NCBI RefSeq assembly: GCF_008124765.1
Contig: NZ_VNHS01000016.1
Coordinates: 1-64,000 of the forward strand
Source of the DNA: Paenibacillus methanolicus
Lineage (GTDB): Bacteria > Bacillota > Bacilli > Paenibacillales > Paenibacillaceae
Direction: 5' to 3'
Length of the DNA stretch: 64,000 nt
In this document: piece after piece, positions 50,915 to 59,632 of the stretch
Position numbering within the stretch: position 1 is the first letter of the stretch
Layout: every line of letters starts with the position of its first letter
The notes under the pieces: generated by a model
What the model was told of the DNA's origin: nothing
Databases searched by the model: none
The model's input: only the letters and a program-made list of their open reading frames with translations
Made by a program: the position numbers and the translations under genes

Positions 50915-52228
50915 TTACTTCGTTTCTTCGATCGCCTGATTCATCATCTCGGCGACTTTCTTCGCGGCTTCCTCGACCGGCATGGCGCCGCCCCACGCTT
51001 GGGACATGATCTCCGGTTCCTTCGCGAACCAGACCGGGTACGCCAGGGAACCGCTCGGATATGGAATCGCATCGGCGACTTGCTCCGTGAATACTTTCAA
51101 ATTCAGATGCGGTCTCGACTTCAGCCAAGCGTCCTGCGTGCCGTTGAACGCCGGAATCGCCGCGCCCATCTCCGCCGTGATTTCCGCCGCCCGCTTCGAA
51201 CCGAGGAACTTGAGGAACTCCCACGCCTCTGCCTTGTTCTTGCCGGCCGCCGACATGACGTTGCCCAAGCCGTTGATGATGTTGCCGCGTTTCTCCTTGC
51301 CGACGGGCAGCTTCGCCCAATCCCATTTGCCCTTGATCACTTCGCTGCCGTCGATGTCGCTGATCCGCCACGAGCCGTCGAAGATCATTGCCAGTCGGCC
51401 GGACTTGAACATCTCGGTCGCTTCCGTATCCGTCATTTGCTGATGCGTCGGCGAAGCGCCATCCTGAATCATTTGGTAGCGAGCCTTCAGCGCTTCGATC
51501 GTGGCCGGGTCGTCATACCCCGATTTGCTCATATCGTCGGACAGAATGCTGCCGCCATTGGCGAGGATGTCGTTCCAATAGCCGGTTTGCGTATCGAGCT
51601 TCGCCCCGAAGCCGTAGATGCCTTTGTCCGGCTGGCTCAATTGCTTCGCCGCCTCGGCCAGCTTCGCGTACGTCCACGTATCGTCCGGATATGGGATGCC
51701 CGCTTGATCGAACAGCTCCTTGTTGTACGCCAACCCGATCGTGTCGAAGTCCTTGGGCACGCCATAGTTCTCGCCGCCGAGCGTATAGATGGAAGCCAGG
51801 TCGGCCGCGTAGTTATTCAGATCGATCTCGCCGGCCTGCACCTTGCTCGTGATCGGCTCCAGGAATTTGCCCGTCGCGTATTTGACGAATTGACCGCCGT
51901 GCATCCAGAAGACGTCGGGCAATGTCCCGGATGGAGCGGCGGCGGACATCTTGGTCCAGTAATCCCCCCATGGGATGACTTCTACTTTGACCTTAATATC
52001 GGGATGCTCGGCCGTGAACTCCTTCGCGATCGCTTCCATAGCCGGCTGCTGGATTTTATCCCAGATGGAATAGGTCAGCGTGACGTTCTTCTTGGAGCCG
52101 TCCGTCTCGCTCCCTGCGTTGCTGGTTGGATTATTACCCGGCGCGTTGTCGGCGTTGTTGCCGCATGCGGCCGTGACCAAAGCGAGCGCCGTGACCATTA
52201 GCAATGAAAACTTGTTTCTTTTCCCCAT
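50915..52228 (-). CDS. Sugar ABC transporter substrate-binding lipoprotein
   Basis: 437-aa family-1 binding protein. Signal peptide and lipobox LVTAACGN anchor it to the membrane. Typical parts are YSIWDKIQQPAMEAIAKEFT and PDVFWMHGGQFVKYA. It captures an oligosaccharide for the two permeases encoded downstream. The upstream region carries LacI-type half-sites and the 21-bp direct repeat. Start ATG 52228 has AGGGGG at good spacing. Confidence 0.93.
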   Translation of the reverse strand: MGKRNKFSLLMVTALALVTAACGNNADNAPGNNPTSNAGSETDGSKKNVTLTYSIWDKIQQPAMEAIAKEFTAEHPDIKVKVEVIPWGDYWTKMSAAAPSGTLPDVFWMHGGQFVKYATGKFLEPITSKVQAGEIDLNNYAADLASIYTLGGENYGVPKDFDTIGLAYNKELFDQAGIPYPDDTWTYAKLAEAAKQLSQPDKGIYGFGAKLDTQTGYWNDILANGGSILSDDMSKSGYDDPATIEALKARYQMIQDGASPTHQQMTDTEATEMFKSGRLAMIFDGSWRISDIDGSEVIKGKWDWAKLPVGKEKRGNIINGLGNVMSAAGKNKAEAWEFLKFLGSKRAAEITAEMGAAIPAFNGTQDAWLKSRPHLNLKVFTEQVADAIPYPSGSLAYPVWFAKEPEIMSQAWGGAMPVEEAAKKVAEMMNQAIEETK

Positions 52229-52260
52229 TTGACATCCCCCTAATAGGTCGTTTGAGCAAA

Positions 52261-52286
52261 AATTTGCGTAAACACAGTTTGCAACT
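52261..52286. promoter_or_regulatory. LacI-type operator-like sites before the binding-protein gene
   Basis: AATTTGCGTAAAC (52261-52273) and AGTTTGCAACT (52276-52286) are near variants of the TTGCGCAA palindrome found at 52422 and 58150. Confidence 0.4.
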
Positions 52287-52336
52287 CACCGTGCCTCGTT
52301 ACATTTTCATTGTATCGGAACTGCATACCCGCTTGA

Positions 52337-52378
52337 AATGCCCCATTATTAAGATGGAATGCCCAATTATTAAGATGA
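52337..52378. repeat. Tandem 21-bp direct repeat in the divergent promoter region
   Basis: Two 21-bp units (52337-52357 and 52358-52378) differ at two positions; each contains ATTATTAAGATG. A 21-bp step equals two helical turns, the spacing used by AraC-type regulators. Confidence 0.6.
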
Positions 52379-52421
52379 AAAAGATTTGCATTCCGCTTCA
52401 CATTGTTTCATACTGTGAGTA

Positions 52422-52440
52422 AATAATTGCGCAAATTATT
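52422..52440. promoter_or_regulatory. LacI-type palindrome before the GH31 gene
   Basis: AATAATTGCGCAAATTATT, a nearly perfect palindrome centred on TTGCGCAA, 26 bp upstream of the GH31 start. The same core occurs before the DUF4832 gene at 58150. Confidence 0.65.
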
Positions 52441-52465
52441 TCACAAAACGTTAGGAGTGTCTGCG

Positions 52466-54004
52466 ATGACGATCACTTCATTGCCAAGAAAGCCCGGAGA
52501 ATTGTGGTGGGGCGGCGTAATTAACGAAGGACATGCGATGCCGTTCGGCAACCGCCCGCATTCGCGCGATTTGCGCGTAACGGACGATAATCAAGCCTCT
52601 CCTTTACTGTTGTCTAATCTGGGGAGGTATGTGTGGTGCGAGGAGCCGTTCGCCTTCTCGGTTAACGAGGGTACACTGACGATCGATCACGGCGGGGAGC
52701 TCGTCATCGAAGAAGGACACGGCACCCTTCAAGGCGCTTACCGGCATGCCTGCCAAGCCCAGTTTCCGCCTTCCGGCGTTACGCCCGACAAGCTGGCTTT
52801 CATGGCCCCGCAATACTGCACGTGGGTGGAGATGTTTTACGAGCCGACGCAGGAGAAACTCCTTCATTACGCAAGATCGATTATCGAGAACGGCTTCCCT
52901 CCGGGCGTGTTGATTATCGACGACAACTGGATGCAGGACTACGGCACATGGGATTTCGAGAAGCATCGCTTCCCCGATCCCGCCGGGATGATCGCGTCCT
53001 TGCACGAATTAGGGTTCAAAATCATGCTCTGGGTGTGCCCGTACGTAAGTCCAGACAGCATCAAATTCCGGCAATTGCGCGACTTAGGCGTGTTGATGAA
53101 GCATGCGGATGGCACGCCGGTGCTGCGGAGATGGTGGAACGGGTACAGCGCGGTCGTCGATTATACGAGCGAGGCCGGAGCCGCCTGGTTCAAGCAGCAG
53201 TTGGACCGGCTCGCGGCAGATTACGGGGTGGATGGATTCAAGCTCGATGCAGGCGAACCGATCCTGCCCGATCTGCTGCATGACGTGACGCAACCCGTCG
53301 CATGGTCGCTCCCTGTCCGTCCCATGGAAGATTGCGAAGCTTACGCTCGCCTCGGAATCGGATACCCGCTTAGCGAACTGCGCATGTGCTGGAAGCTCGG
53401 CGGACAGGCGCTCATTCAGCGGCAGCGCGACAAGACGCATTCTTGGGATGCCGCGACCGGCCTTAGCGGTCTCATCCCGAACGCGATCGCGCAGGGCTTG
53501 ATGGGCTATGCCTACAACTGTCCGGATATGGTCGGCGGCGGGATGGACGGAGACATTAACTCGCCTCATTTCCGTTTTGATGCCGAGCTATTCGTCCGTT
53601 TCGTCCAATGCTCGGCTTTATTCCCGGCGATGCAGTTCTCCATGGCGCCGTGGCGCGTGTTGAACGGCGAAGAGTTGTCCTGGTGCATGGACGCCGTACG
53701 CATCCGATCGGAGCTGGGTCCCGCGCTAGCCGAACTGGCCGACCAAGCCGCCGAAGAAGGGCTGCCGATCCTGCGCAGCTTGGAGTTCGTTTATCCGCAG
53801 CAGGGCTTCCATGCCGTGACGGATCAGTTCATGGTTGGCGACTCCATTCTGGTCGCTCCGGTTGTGCAGAAGGGGCAGACTTCTCGCAGAATTCAATTCC
53901 CGGAAGGCCGATGGCAAGGGGATGACGGCAGCGTCGTCGAAGGCCCGCTTCAAGTCGAAGTGAGCGCCCCGCTATCGCGGCTGCCGTGGTACCGCAAAAT
54001 CTAA
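52466..54004 (+). CDS. GH31-family glycoside hydrolase, cytoplasmic
   Basis: 512-aa TIM-barrel alpha-glycosidase-type enzyme without signal peptide. The nucleophile is D261 in GVDGFKLDAGE and the likely acid/base is D328 in HSWDAATGL; YNCPDMVGGG is the family motif that follows. It would cleave an imported oligosaccharide. Start ATG 52466 follows AGGAG at 8 nt; the frame opens at 52427. It is divergent from the importer and 24 bp before the Gfo/Idh oxidoreductase gene. GH31 covers alpha-glucosidase, alpha-xylosidase, alpha-galactosidase and others; the exact bond cannot be told. Confidence 0.85.
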   Translation: MTITSLPRKPGELWWGGVINEGHAMPFGNRPHSRDLRVTDDNQASPLLLSNLGRYVWCEEPFAFSVNEGTLTIDHGGELVIEEGHGTLQGAYRHACQAQFPPSGVTPDKLAFMAPQYCTWVEMFYEPTQEKLLHYARSIIENGFPPGVLIIDDNWMQDYGTWDFEKHRFPDPAGMIASLHELGFKIMLWVCPYVSPDSIKFRQLRDLGVLMKHADGTPVLRRWWNGYSAVVDYTSEAGAAWFKQQLDRLAADYGVDGFKLDAGEPILPDLLHDVTQPVAWSLPVRPMEDCEAYARLGIGYPLSELRMCWKLGGQALIQRQRDKTHSWDAATGLSGLIPNAIAQGLMGYAYNCPDMVGGGMDGDINSPHFRFDAELFVRFVQCSALFPAMQFSMAPWRVLNGEELSWCMDAVRIRSELGPALAELADQAAEEGLPILRSLEFVYPQQGFHAVTDQFMVGDSILVAPVVQKGQTSRRIQFPEGRWQGDDGSVVEGPLQVEVSAPLSRLPWYRKI

Positions 54005-54028
54005 ACGCTTCTGTTGGGAGAGGTTGCT

Positions 54029-55336
54029 ATGAGGACGATAAAATTAGCCGTCATAGGCGCAGGAGCCAGAGGCTTCTTGTCCTACATGCCGTATGTGCGA
54101 CGGTCCCCCGGCGAGGTCGAGGTAGTCGCGGTCGCCGAACCGAATGAAGAACGAAGAACGAGATTCGCGGAAGCGTTCAACCTGACCTCGGAGCAGCTGT
54201 ATGCCACCTGGGAAGAGCTGCTCAGCCGGCCCAAGCTGTGCGATGCGGTCCTCATCTGCACGCAAGATCAGATGCATTACGAGCCTACGATCGCCGCGCT
54301 CCGCCAAGGGTATCATGTCTTGCTGGAGAAGCCGATGTCCCACAACCCGGCGGAGTGCGTCGAGATGGAACGCGCGGCGCGCGAAGAAGACCGCCTGCTC
54401 TCGATCTGCCACGTCTCGCGCTACACCCCGTTCTGGCAAAACGTGAAGCAGCTCGTGCAAGACGGCAGGATCGGCGACGTCATGTCCATGCAGCACAACG
54501 AAAACGTCGGCTACCTGCATTATGCGCATAGCTTCGTCCGCGGCAACTGGCGAAATGACGCGATCGCCAGTCCCATGATCTTGGCGAAGTCGTGTCACGA
54601 CATGGACCTGATCCGATGGATCGTCGATGCCGACTGCGCGAAGGTGAGCTCCTTCGGATCCTTGGGCCACTTCCGGCTCGACCAGGCGCCCGCCGGCTCG
54701 ACCGACCGCTGTACGGATGGCTGCCAGGCAGAGGCGACCTGTCCGTATTCGGCGCCGCGATTCTATATGCAAGATCCGGAGATCAACCGATTCGCGGCGC
54801 TGATCGCCGATCCGCCGACCGAGGCGAATCGCATGCAAGCCATCCTGGAAGGCCCCTATGGCAAATGCGTCTATCGGACGGATAATAACGTGGTGGATCA
54901 TCAAACGGTTCAGATGGAATTCGAGAATGGCGTCACTGTCGTGTTCAGCATGTGCGGGTTCACGCGCGATATGAACCGCACCGTCCAGATCATGGGGACG
55001 AAGGGCGAGATTCGCGGCGATTTGCTAAGCGGCCGCATCGAGCTGTTCGAATTTGCCTCGGGGACGCAGACCGTCATTCCGATTCCGGCCGGCGAAGGCG
55101 GCCATCAAGGCGGCGACGACGGAATCATGCGGCAATTCCTCTCCGATCTTCGGCACGAACGTTACCGCGATACGCTGACGTCCGCGGCCGCCTCGCTAGA
55201 GAGTCACCTCATGGCCTTCGCCGCCGAGGCGTCCAGGCGTAGCGGCGGCGCCGTCGTCGATATGAAGCGCTATCGCCAGTCGCTTGCGGCGACCGCGCGC
55301 ATCGACGTCGGTCAGCAGGCAAGGGCGTCTGAATAA
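54029..55336 (+). CDS. Gfo/Idh/MocA-family oxidoreductase
   Basis: 435-aa NAD(P)-dependent sugar oxidoreductase: LAVIGAGARGFLSYM for the dinucleotide, LLEKPMSHNPAEC with the family Lys, and a Cys-bearing insertion CTDGCQAEATCPYSAPRF. Start ATG 54029 has AGAGG at 6 nt; the frame opens at TTG 54014. Co-transcribed with GH31, it probably oxidises or epimerises the released sugar or a derivative. Substrate unknown. Confidence 0.87.
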   Translation: MRTIKLAVIGAGARGFLSYMPYVRRSPGEVEVVAVAEPNEERRTRFAEAFNLTSEQLYATWEELLSRPKLCDAVLICTQDQMHYEPTIAALRQGYHVLLEKPMSHNPAECVEMERAAREEDRLLSICHVSRYTPFWQNVKQLVQDGRIGDVMSMQHNENVGYLHYAHSFVRGNWRNDAIASPMILAKSCHDMDLIRWIVDADCAKVSSFGSLGHFRLDQAPAGSTDRCTDGCQAEATCPYSAPRFYMQDPEINRFAALIADPPTEANRMQAILEGPYGKCVYRTDNNVVDHQTVQMEFENGVTVVFSMCGFTRDMNRTVQIMGTKGEIRGDLLSGRIELFEFASGTQTVIPIPAGEGGHQGGDDGIMRQFLSDLRHERYRDTLTSAAASLESHLMAFAAEASRRSGGAVVDMKRYRQSLAATARIDVGQQARASE

Positions 55337-55383
55337 GGCGGAGTGCCTGTCCGCTGATCCGCCGAATAAACAGAACAAAAGAC

Positions 55384-55406
55384 CGGCCCGCGGAATCCGC
55401 GGGCCG
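55384..55406. terminator. Bidirectional terminator between convergent genes
   Basis: CGGCCCGCGGA and TCCGCGGGCCG form an 11-bp perfect GC stem; minus-strand tail TCTTTTGTT. Confidence 0.75.
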
Positions 55407-55454
55407 ATCTTATTGTGCCGTCCTAAGCTCGCCCTCTAACGCACAGAACGCGTC

Positions 55455-58112
55455 TTATTCGAAACGAATTTCATCGATCCAGACGGTACCGCTGCCTCCG
55501 TGCCAGAACGTCATCGTCATCTGTCCGGGGCTGCTCCGGTCCACGCCGTTGGCGGCCAGATCAATCGCGATGTTTTTGTAGCCGGTCGTGACCGTATCCC
55601 CGCTGAATGCCGCCAACGTGCGGGTAACGCCGCCGATCGTCAGCTGGACGTGATTTTGCTCGCCGCCGTTCGCGCCTTTGACCCGAATGACCATCTTCGC
55701 GTAATTCCCGATGTTCTGGTTGATATCCGTGCCCAACCAGCCGTCGTTGTTATACTGCAGCTTCAACGCGCCGGATTCAATGACGCCTGCGTTATTCACG
55801 AACCCGTTCGCGCCCGTCCATTTGCCCAGATCGTTGGCGCTCGGCCAGCCCGGCGAGTTATCGAAGTTATCCAGCACCAAGCTGCTCGTTCCGCCGCTGC
55901 CGTTGCCGCCGCCGCTAATCTGGATGAGATCCAGATCGGACGCCCACCCCGTCGGATTGGAGAAATGGATCGTGTTCGCGCCTGCATTCAGCTGCACCTG
56001 CGTCTGCACGGTACCGACCGTCGTCCAGCTCCCCGTGCTTGGCAGACTGAGCGTCGAAGGCGAGCCTCCGTTGACGCGAATTTGCATGGAACGCGCTTCC
56101 GCGCCGAGGTAAGACACCGTCATCGTATACGACCCGGCTGCCGACGCGCTGACGCCGTTAAACTGCAGCGTGCCGTCGTTGTTCCCGATATATCCGACCT
56201 TCGAGCCTCCCGAGCAGGTGCCGCAGGCGGCAACGACGGCAGCGCCGGTCCGCGTATTGCCCGCGGCTTCCGCTTCATACGCCGTCCCGGTACCGCCGCC
56301 TCCGGAAGCATTGGTCGTCGCGCTTACGGAGCCGCTCGCGCCGGAGACGTTCCCCGCCGCATCTTTCGCCCGTACCGAATAGCCGTAGGTCGTGCTCGGG
56401 TTTAACCCGGTATCCGTGAAAGCGGCGGAGCTCGCGGAGCCTGCCCATACGCCGCCGCGATAAATATCATAGCCGGTTACGCCGACGTTGTCGGTGGAAG
56501 CCGACCACGTCAGACTCACGCTGCTCGACGTCTTCCCGCTTACCGCCACATTGCCCGGCACGCTCGGCGCCTGCGTATCCGCGCTTCCGCCGCCGCTGTA
56601 GCCGCCATTATACGGCGTTTGGGTCAGGCTATACGACAGCGTATTGTCCGACTTCAGCTGATCGAACGCGCCGAGGTTCTGATTCGCGGGATCCATGCCG
56701 ATGCCCACTTTGCCAAGCGGCGTCCGGCCGCCCGTATAGTAGTTCGCGTTGGCAAATCTGGCGCTCGGCTTATACCCATAAGGGTCGAGAATCGAGAGCG
56801 CCAACGTGTACGTTCCCGCCGGCATATTGGACGGGATGGCGAAGGTGCCCGACACTTGATGCACGGCCGGCGCTTGATTATACTGGCGCGTCGCGCTGTT
56901 CCAGTCGTCGCCCGGCATCCACGTCCGGATGTCCGCGTTGTTGAAGATTCCTTTCCATGCTACCGTGCGATCGCTATTGAGCAAGCTGGCTTCCACCGGC
57001 CAGTTGTAGTAGAACGGCGCCGATCCTTTGTTCACGACTTGGAAGGCGACGTTCATCGATCCGCCGGGCTGCACGCTGCCGGAGAAGGTCGCTTGGTTAA
57101 TGACGAACCGGTAGCCGAATTCCTTCTGCATCAGCGCGGCGCCTTCCGAGACGGCGGAATTGCCGGCATCGTACAGATCCACCCACCCGAGGCTGGTCGA
57201 ATGCGTCTTCTTGATCCAATCGATGACATAGTTGCGATGGGTCGGATCGCTTAACGTGTCGTTCGGCGAATCGCCCGGCTGAATATGCTTCTGTCCCCAG
57301 TCGTAAGCAATCTCCCCTCCGTTGATTTGCGTTCGCCATACGTTGCGGGAGACGATGCCTTCCCCGCCGGCCAGGTCATCGATGAGCGCGAAAGAATCCC
57401 ACAGGAACCCGAAGTTGAAATTTTGGAACGTGTCGGGATACCGCACCTGCACTTTCTTATTCTGGAACGCTTGCGAGGCCGCATTGCCAAGCGCCGTCTG
57501 GAAGGCGAGCGGAATCCGGTCGGTTCCGTCGGCCAGCTTATCCGGCCAAATATGATGCTCGCCCCAGTTCCCCCACAAGCCCAGCTCGACATACGCGACC
57601 CGAGGATCGTTATCCCATGCTTGACCGAGCTTCTGGATGAACGCGGTCAGACGGTTTTTGAGCGTATCCGACGTCCACTGCGTCGCCACGTCTCCGTGAG
57701 GAACGCCTTCCGGCCAATACTCGCCGCCGTTCGGATAGACGATGAACACGCGCGGGATAACCTTTTTATTCTGACTCTCGATCCCTGCCCAGGCGGTGTT
57801 GCTCCAATCCTTGATCTTCTGCACGGAGTCTGTTGCCGCATTCTCCAAGTCGGTGTATTTGATATAGTGCTTGAACACCGTCCCGTATTCATGATTCGAG
57901 AATCCCGCGTCGTTCATGAACCGCGTCGGCCGAAATCCCTTGAACGGGTTCTTGAACGCCTCCTGCGTTTCCGTCAAGTTCACGCTGATCGGACCGACCG
58001 CCGCGGACGCCGAGTCGACCAACGGCAGCGTCAATGCACCTCCTGATAGCAAGACAAATGACATTAATGCAGTAAACGCTTTCAAAAACGACCTTGAAAA
58101 CTTACGTTGCAT
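55455..58112 (-). CDS. Secreted DUF4832 protein with FN3 and carbohydrate-binding modules
   Basis: 885-aa secreted protein. Signal peptide to about 37 (DSASAA). The DUF4874/DUF4832 unit spans about 42-500: NPFKGFRP, GLWGNWGEHHIWP (178-190, E185), LWDSFALIDD and NGGEIAYDW. Then a fibronectin type III domain (about 515-605), a CBM35/CBM6-like domain starting YEAEAAGNTRTG, and a C-terminal module starting LVLDNFDNSPGW that closely resembles the module after the linker in the giant protein. No anchor, so free in the medium. ATG 58112 has GGAGGG upstream and a LacI-type operator at 58150. Probably an extracellular glycan-acting enzyme; reaction unproven. Confidence 0.83.
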   Translation of the reverse strand: MQRKFSRSFLKAFTALMSFVLLSGGALTLPLVDSASAAVGPISVNLTETQEAFKNPFKGFRPTRFMNDAGFSNHEYGTVFKHYIKYTDLENAATDSVQKIKDWSNTAWAGIESQNKKVIPRVFIVYPNGGEYWPEGVPHGDVATQWTSDTLKNRLTAFIQKLGQAWDNDPRVAYVELGLWGNWGEHHIWPDKLADGTDRIPLAFQTALGNAASQAFQNKKVQVRYPDTFQNFNFGFLWDSFALIDDLAGGEGIVSRNVWRTQINGGEIAYDWGQKHIQPGDSPNDTLSDPTHRNYVIDWIKKTHSTSLGWVDLYDAGNSAVSEGAALMQKEFGYRFVINQATFSGSVQPGGSMNVAFQVVNKGSAPFYYNWPVEASLLNSDRTVAWKGIFNNADIRTWMPGDDWNSATRQYNQAPAVHQVSGTFAIPSNMPAGTYTLALSILDPYGYKPSARFANANYYTGGRTPLGKVGIGMDPANQNLGAFDQLKSDNTLSYSLTQTPYNGGYSGGGSADTQAPSVPGNVAVSGKTSSSVSLTWSASTDNVGVTGYDIYRGGVWAGSASSAAFTDTGLNPSTTYGYSVRAKDAAGNVSGASGSVSATTNASGGGGTGTAYEAEAAGNTRTGAAVVAACGTCSGGSKVGYIGNNDGTLQFNGVSASAAGSYTMTVSYLGAEARSMQIRVNGGSPSTLSLPSTGSWTTVGTVQTQVQLNAGANTIHFSNPTGWASDLDLIQISGGGNGSGGTSSLVLDNFDNSPGWPSANDLGKWTGANGFVNNAGVIESGALKLQYNNDGWLGTDINQNIGNYAKMVIRVKGANGGEQNHVQLTIGGVTRTLAAFSGDTVTTGYKNIAIDLAANGVDRSSPGQMTMTFWHGGSGTVWIDEIRFE

Positions 58113-58137
58113 GAATCATCCCTCCTTTATCATTGGC

Positions 58138-58162
58138 GTTCGCGCAATTAGTTGCGCAAACT
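58138..58162. promoter_or_regulatory. Tandem LacI-type operators before the DUF4832 gene
   Basis: GTTCGCGCAATTA then AGTTGCGCAAACT (58150-58162), both near-palindromes around GCGCAA, 26-50 bp upstream of the start codon. The latter shares TTGCGCAA with 52422-52440. Confidence 0.6.
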
Positions 58163-58245
58163 TTTTGCGTTCTTAGTATAGTTCACCGGTACGTACGCCG
58201 TCAACGAAATATTGGGCTCGCTTGCGAGCGCGCCTGCCGCCACGC

Positions 58246-58294
58246 AAAAAAAGAACCACTCTCCCGCTAACGAAGCGGAGATTGAGGTTCTTTT
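58246..58294 (-). terminator. Terminator of the LacI gene
   Basis: AAAGAACC pairs with GGTTCTTT around an inner CTCC/GGAG stem; the minus strand reads into seven T. The bases 58300-58394 left of the gene are GC-rich and show nothing recognisable. Confidence 0.75.
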
Positions 58295-58394
58295 GCTTAT
58301 AATACGGGCCGTTCGCCTCGAAAGCGACGTCTTCCGCGACTCCTACGGGGACGGCCCCGCTCGAGGTCGGCTGCGCAGCGTTCTGCGGCTTTCT

Positions 58395-59408
58395 CTACGC
58401 CATAGGAGCCACGCCGGCGCATGATTCCCGCTCGATAAGTTCGGTTTTCAGACTGATCTGAACTTCCGAAATGTTCTTGTTCGCGATCAACTCCACGAGC
58501 ACTTTGACAATGAGCGAGCTGATATCGTATCGAAACCGGCGGACCGTCGTGAGCGGCGGCACCATGAACTCCGACAGTTTGACGTCGTCGAATCCGACCA
58601 ACGAGACGTCCGCCGGAATCCGGATGTTCATCTCGGCCAATCCCTTCATGGCCCCGAACGCCAGGATGTCGTTAAACGTAAAAATGGCGGTAATCGACGG
58701 GTCTTCCCGCATCAATTGCTTCACGGCCTCGTAGCCATGCGCGGGATCGAAGGCGCCCATGGCGACCGCGGCGTCCACCCAAGGCAGCTTGAAATCGCGA
58801 AACGCGTCTTTGCACCCGTCCAGCCGATTGACGTTCACGAGATGATTTCGAGGGCCCGCAATAATCCCGATCTTCCGATGCCCCAATCCATGCAAGTATC
58901 GAATGACCTCGTACGCGCCTTTACGGTTATCGTAGTCGATATAGTTGTGGCCGCTCTTATAGGTTCTTCCGTTCGTCAGCAAATACGGAATGCCGAGCCG
59001 CTCCAGCTCCTCGACCAACTTGTCGTTCGCCATGGGGTCGAAGATGAGGGCGGCGTCCGCTTTCTCCTCGGTCAAATACCTATAAGCCGGAGAGGACGGC
59101 GCATCCGCGCTATGCTTGACGATCTGGATCTGGTGGCCGTAGGCTTCGAATTCTTCCTTCAGGTGATTCAAGTCGGCCGAGGTCGACGGGTCGTTATCGA
59201 AGAAGTCGTTGGTACCCGGCACGATTACGGCGATATGATAGGGGATGCCTGCCAGCTTGGAGGGAGAGACGCCCGGCGTCAAATGTTCATTGGCTATCTC
59301 CAGCACTTTCCGGCGGGTCTCCTCGCTGAAATTGCCCTGATTGTTAATGATTCTGGACACCGTGCTGATCGACACGTTTGCTTTTTTTGCGATTTCTTTG
59401 AGCTTCAT
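58395..59408 (-). CDS. LacI-family transcriptional regulator
   Basis: 337-aa regulator starting at ATG 59408 (GGAGGGAG upstream); the frame runs on to 59537 without meaning. The DNA-binding part is MKLKEIAKKANVSISTVSRI, with hinge helix region SPSKLAG, and a periplasmic-binding-protein-like ligand domain (VAVIVPGTNDFF-type strand, FTFNDILAFGAMKGLAEM, VSLVGFDDVKLSEF). It probably binds the TTGCGCAA palindromes at the importer, GH31, DUF4832 and its own promoter and releases on a sugar signal. Confidence 0.92.
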   Translation of the reverse strand: MKLKEIAKKANVSISTVSRIINNQGNFSEETRRKVLEIANEHLTPGVSPSKLAGIPYHIAVIVPGTNDFFDNDPSTSADLNHLKEEFEAYGHQIQIVKHSADAPSSPAYRYLTEEKADAALIFDPMANDKLVEELERLGIPYLLTNGRTYKSGHNYIDYDNRKGAYEVIRYLHGLGHRKIGIIAGPRNHLVNVNRLDGCKDAFRDFKLPWVDAAVAMGAFDPAHGYEAVKQLMREDPSITAIFTFNDILAFGAMKGLAEMNIRIPADVSLVGFDDVKLSEFMVPPLTTVRRFRYDISSLIVKVLVELIANKNISEVQISLKTELIERESCAGVAPMA

Positions 59409-59438
59409 GCGCGCTCCCTCCCATCCCCGCGAAAATTT

Positions 59439-59446
59439 TTGCACAA
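59439..59446. promoter_or_regulatory. Possible autoregulatory LacI half-site
   Basis: TTGCACAA, one change from TTGCGCAA, about 31 bp upstream of the LacI start codon. Confidence 0.35.
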
Positions 59447-59632
59447 TAAGGAAATTATAGCGTTGATTTGTGTATGCCGTCAAACGCGCGGGATTAGCCT
59501 TCCTTTCGCGAGAGTTCGCGACTCTGCGGACATCCATCCATCGAAGAAACCTCGTCCTACGCGAACAACATTTTCTATATGCGATCCGCTGCTGTTCGAT
59601 GTCCCGCTCTTGCCGAGCGTCACCTTCCGTCT

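Noticed and set aside
50876..52201. 441-codon plus-strand frame opposite the sugar-binding protein
   Set aside because: The minus-strand gene has a lipobox and family motifs; the plus frame is Arg/Asp/Ala-rich with no recognisable fold.
52337..52378. Possible CRISPR fragment
   Set aside because: Only two directly abutting units without spacers; no cas genes in the window.
58064..58085. cre-like AGTAAACGCTTTCA near the DUF4832 start
   Set aside because: It lies inside the signal-peptide codons and misses the first consensus base, so chance is likely.
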